Shown here: in pieces, positions 63,617 to 64,000 of the stretch
Layout of the letters: every line of letters starts with the position of its first letter
Numbering within the stretch: the stretch's first letter is position 1
Notes under the pieces: model-generated
Seen by the model: only the letters and a program-made list of their open reading frames with translations
Told to the model about the DNA's origin: nothing
The model's database searches: none
Made by a program: the position numbers and the translations under genes
Assembly (NCBI RefSeq): GCF_030295745.1
Contig: NZ_AP027291.1
Location: forward strand, 62,001 to 126,000
Direction: 5' to 3'
DNA: 64,000 nucleotides
DNA from: Mycolicibacterium sp. TUM20985
GTDB taxonomy: Bacteria; Actinomycetota; Actinomycetes; Mycobacteriales; Mycobacteriaceae

Positions 63617-64000
63617 TCACGCACCGAGCACGGTGACGTCGCCGGTCGCCCCGTCGACTTCGATCAACGTGCCGTTCGCCAGCCGTGCGGCAGCACCCCT
63701 GGCGTTGACGACGCAAGGCACGCCGAACTCGCGGGCAACGATCGCGGCGTGGGACGTCGGCCCACCCAGCTCGGTGACCACGGCGGCGGCATACGCGAAC
63801 GCCGGCGTGTACCCCACGTCGGTCACCTTCGCGACGAGGATCTCTCCGGGCTGGAGGTCGTCGATCGTCTCGGCATGCACGATGCGGACCAGCCCACGCA
63901 CCCGGCCGCCGGACACCCCGATTCCGTGCAGGACCTCACCGTCGCGGGCGGCGTCCCCCGGCCCGAGCGTCGGGAGCCACTGGCCGCTGAAGGCCTCGGG
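63617..64000 (-). CDS. PEP-utilising enzyme, mobile (phosphohistidine) domain, partial at right edge
   Basis: The minus strand is open from base 64000 to a stop at 63617, about 127 residues of a longer protein. The phosphohistidine motif is ELGGPTSHAAIVAREFGVPC, as in pyruvate phosphate dikinase, PEP synthase and rifampin phosphotransferase. GVSGGRVRGLVRIVHAETID and VAKVTDVGYTPAF mark the start of the domain. Only the C-terminal domain is inside the window, so the exact enzyme cannot be named. It lies 34 bases upstream of fadE2. Confidence 0.85.
   Translation of the reverse strand, partial: PEAFSGQWLPTLGPGDAARDGEVLHGIGVSGGRVRGLVRIVHAETIDDLQPGEILVAKVTDVGYTPAFAYAAAVVTELGGPTSHAAIVAREFGVPCVVNARGAAARLANGTLIEVDGATGDVTVLGA

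Noticed and set aside
63617..63916. Reading the right-edge frame as a complete 99-residue protein starting at 63916
   Set aside because: The frame stays open to the window edge with conserved-looking sequence, and the domain is normally the C-terminus of a larger enzyme, so it is called partial.

Overview
The window is high-G+C actinobacterial DNA and can be placed in Mycobacterium/Mycolicibacterium. It carries a complete ESX-1 type VII secretion locus in mycobacterial gene order, a WhiB6 gene next to it, and a block matching the Mycobacterium tuberculosis Rv0144-Rv0154c neighbourhood (TetR, SAM methyltransferase, aldehyde dehydrogenase, SDR, quinone oxidoreductase, PtpB, FadE2). A fructose PTS operon directly beside ESX-1 suggests a rapid grower related to M. 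smegmatis. Family names come from recognising motifs and remembered homologues; no database search was run.

Positions 1-14157 form a catabolic island: hydantoinase/oxoprolinase subunits (hyuA, hyuB) on the minus strand, diverging from a plus-strand run of NodB-type deacetylase, two SDRs, a C45-type acyltransferase/amidohydrolase, a LuxR-HTH regulator fused to a periplasmic-binding-protein-like sensor, a five-gene HAAT (Liv-type) ABC importer and an Lrp/AsnC protein. Most genes overlap by 1-8 bases or abut. The sensor half of the regulator is a paralogue of the importer's own binding protein, and a CGTC-N4-GACG palindrome occurs both in the hyuA/deacetylase divergent promoter and in front of the binding-protein gene. 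Together this looks like a self-contained uptake, sensing and degradation system for an amide, imide or lactam compound.

Positions 14158-16570 hold a thioesterase and a GNAT protein between two decayed pirin copies, then an EVE-domain protein. Positions 16753-19553 hold whiB6, a two-HTH protein and a MinD-like ATPase.

Positions 20053-43603 are ESX-1. The plus strand has espG1, espH, eccA1, eccB1, eccCa1, eccCb1, PE35, PPE68, esxB, esxA, espI, eccD1, espJ and an EspC-like gene. The minus strand has mycP1, eccE1, espB, espL, two related membrane proteins and espK. espE and espF are not at their usual place upstream of espG1. The 5' part of espK and the gene before it have a much lower G+C content than their surroundings.

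Positions 43780-49727 are the fructose PTS: deoR-type repressor, fruK, EIIABC and HPr on the minus strand and a divergent, apparently leaderless ptsI. Positions 49768-54286 hold an intact pirin, a TetR-FUSC transporter pair and another TetR. Positions 54403-64000 hold the Rv0144-Rv0154c-like block, interrupted by a HAD dehalogenase preceded by three perfect-length 32-bp tandem repeats, DUF456 and DUF3060 membrane proteins and an EthD-like protein. A partial PEP-utilising-enzyme gene runs off the right edge. No tRNA, rRNA, CRISPR array or insertion sequence was seen.
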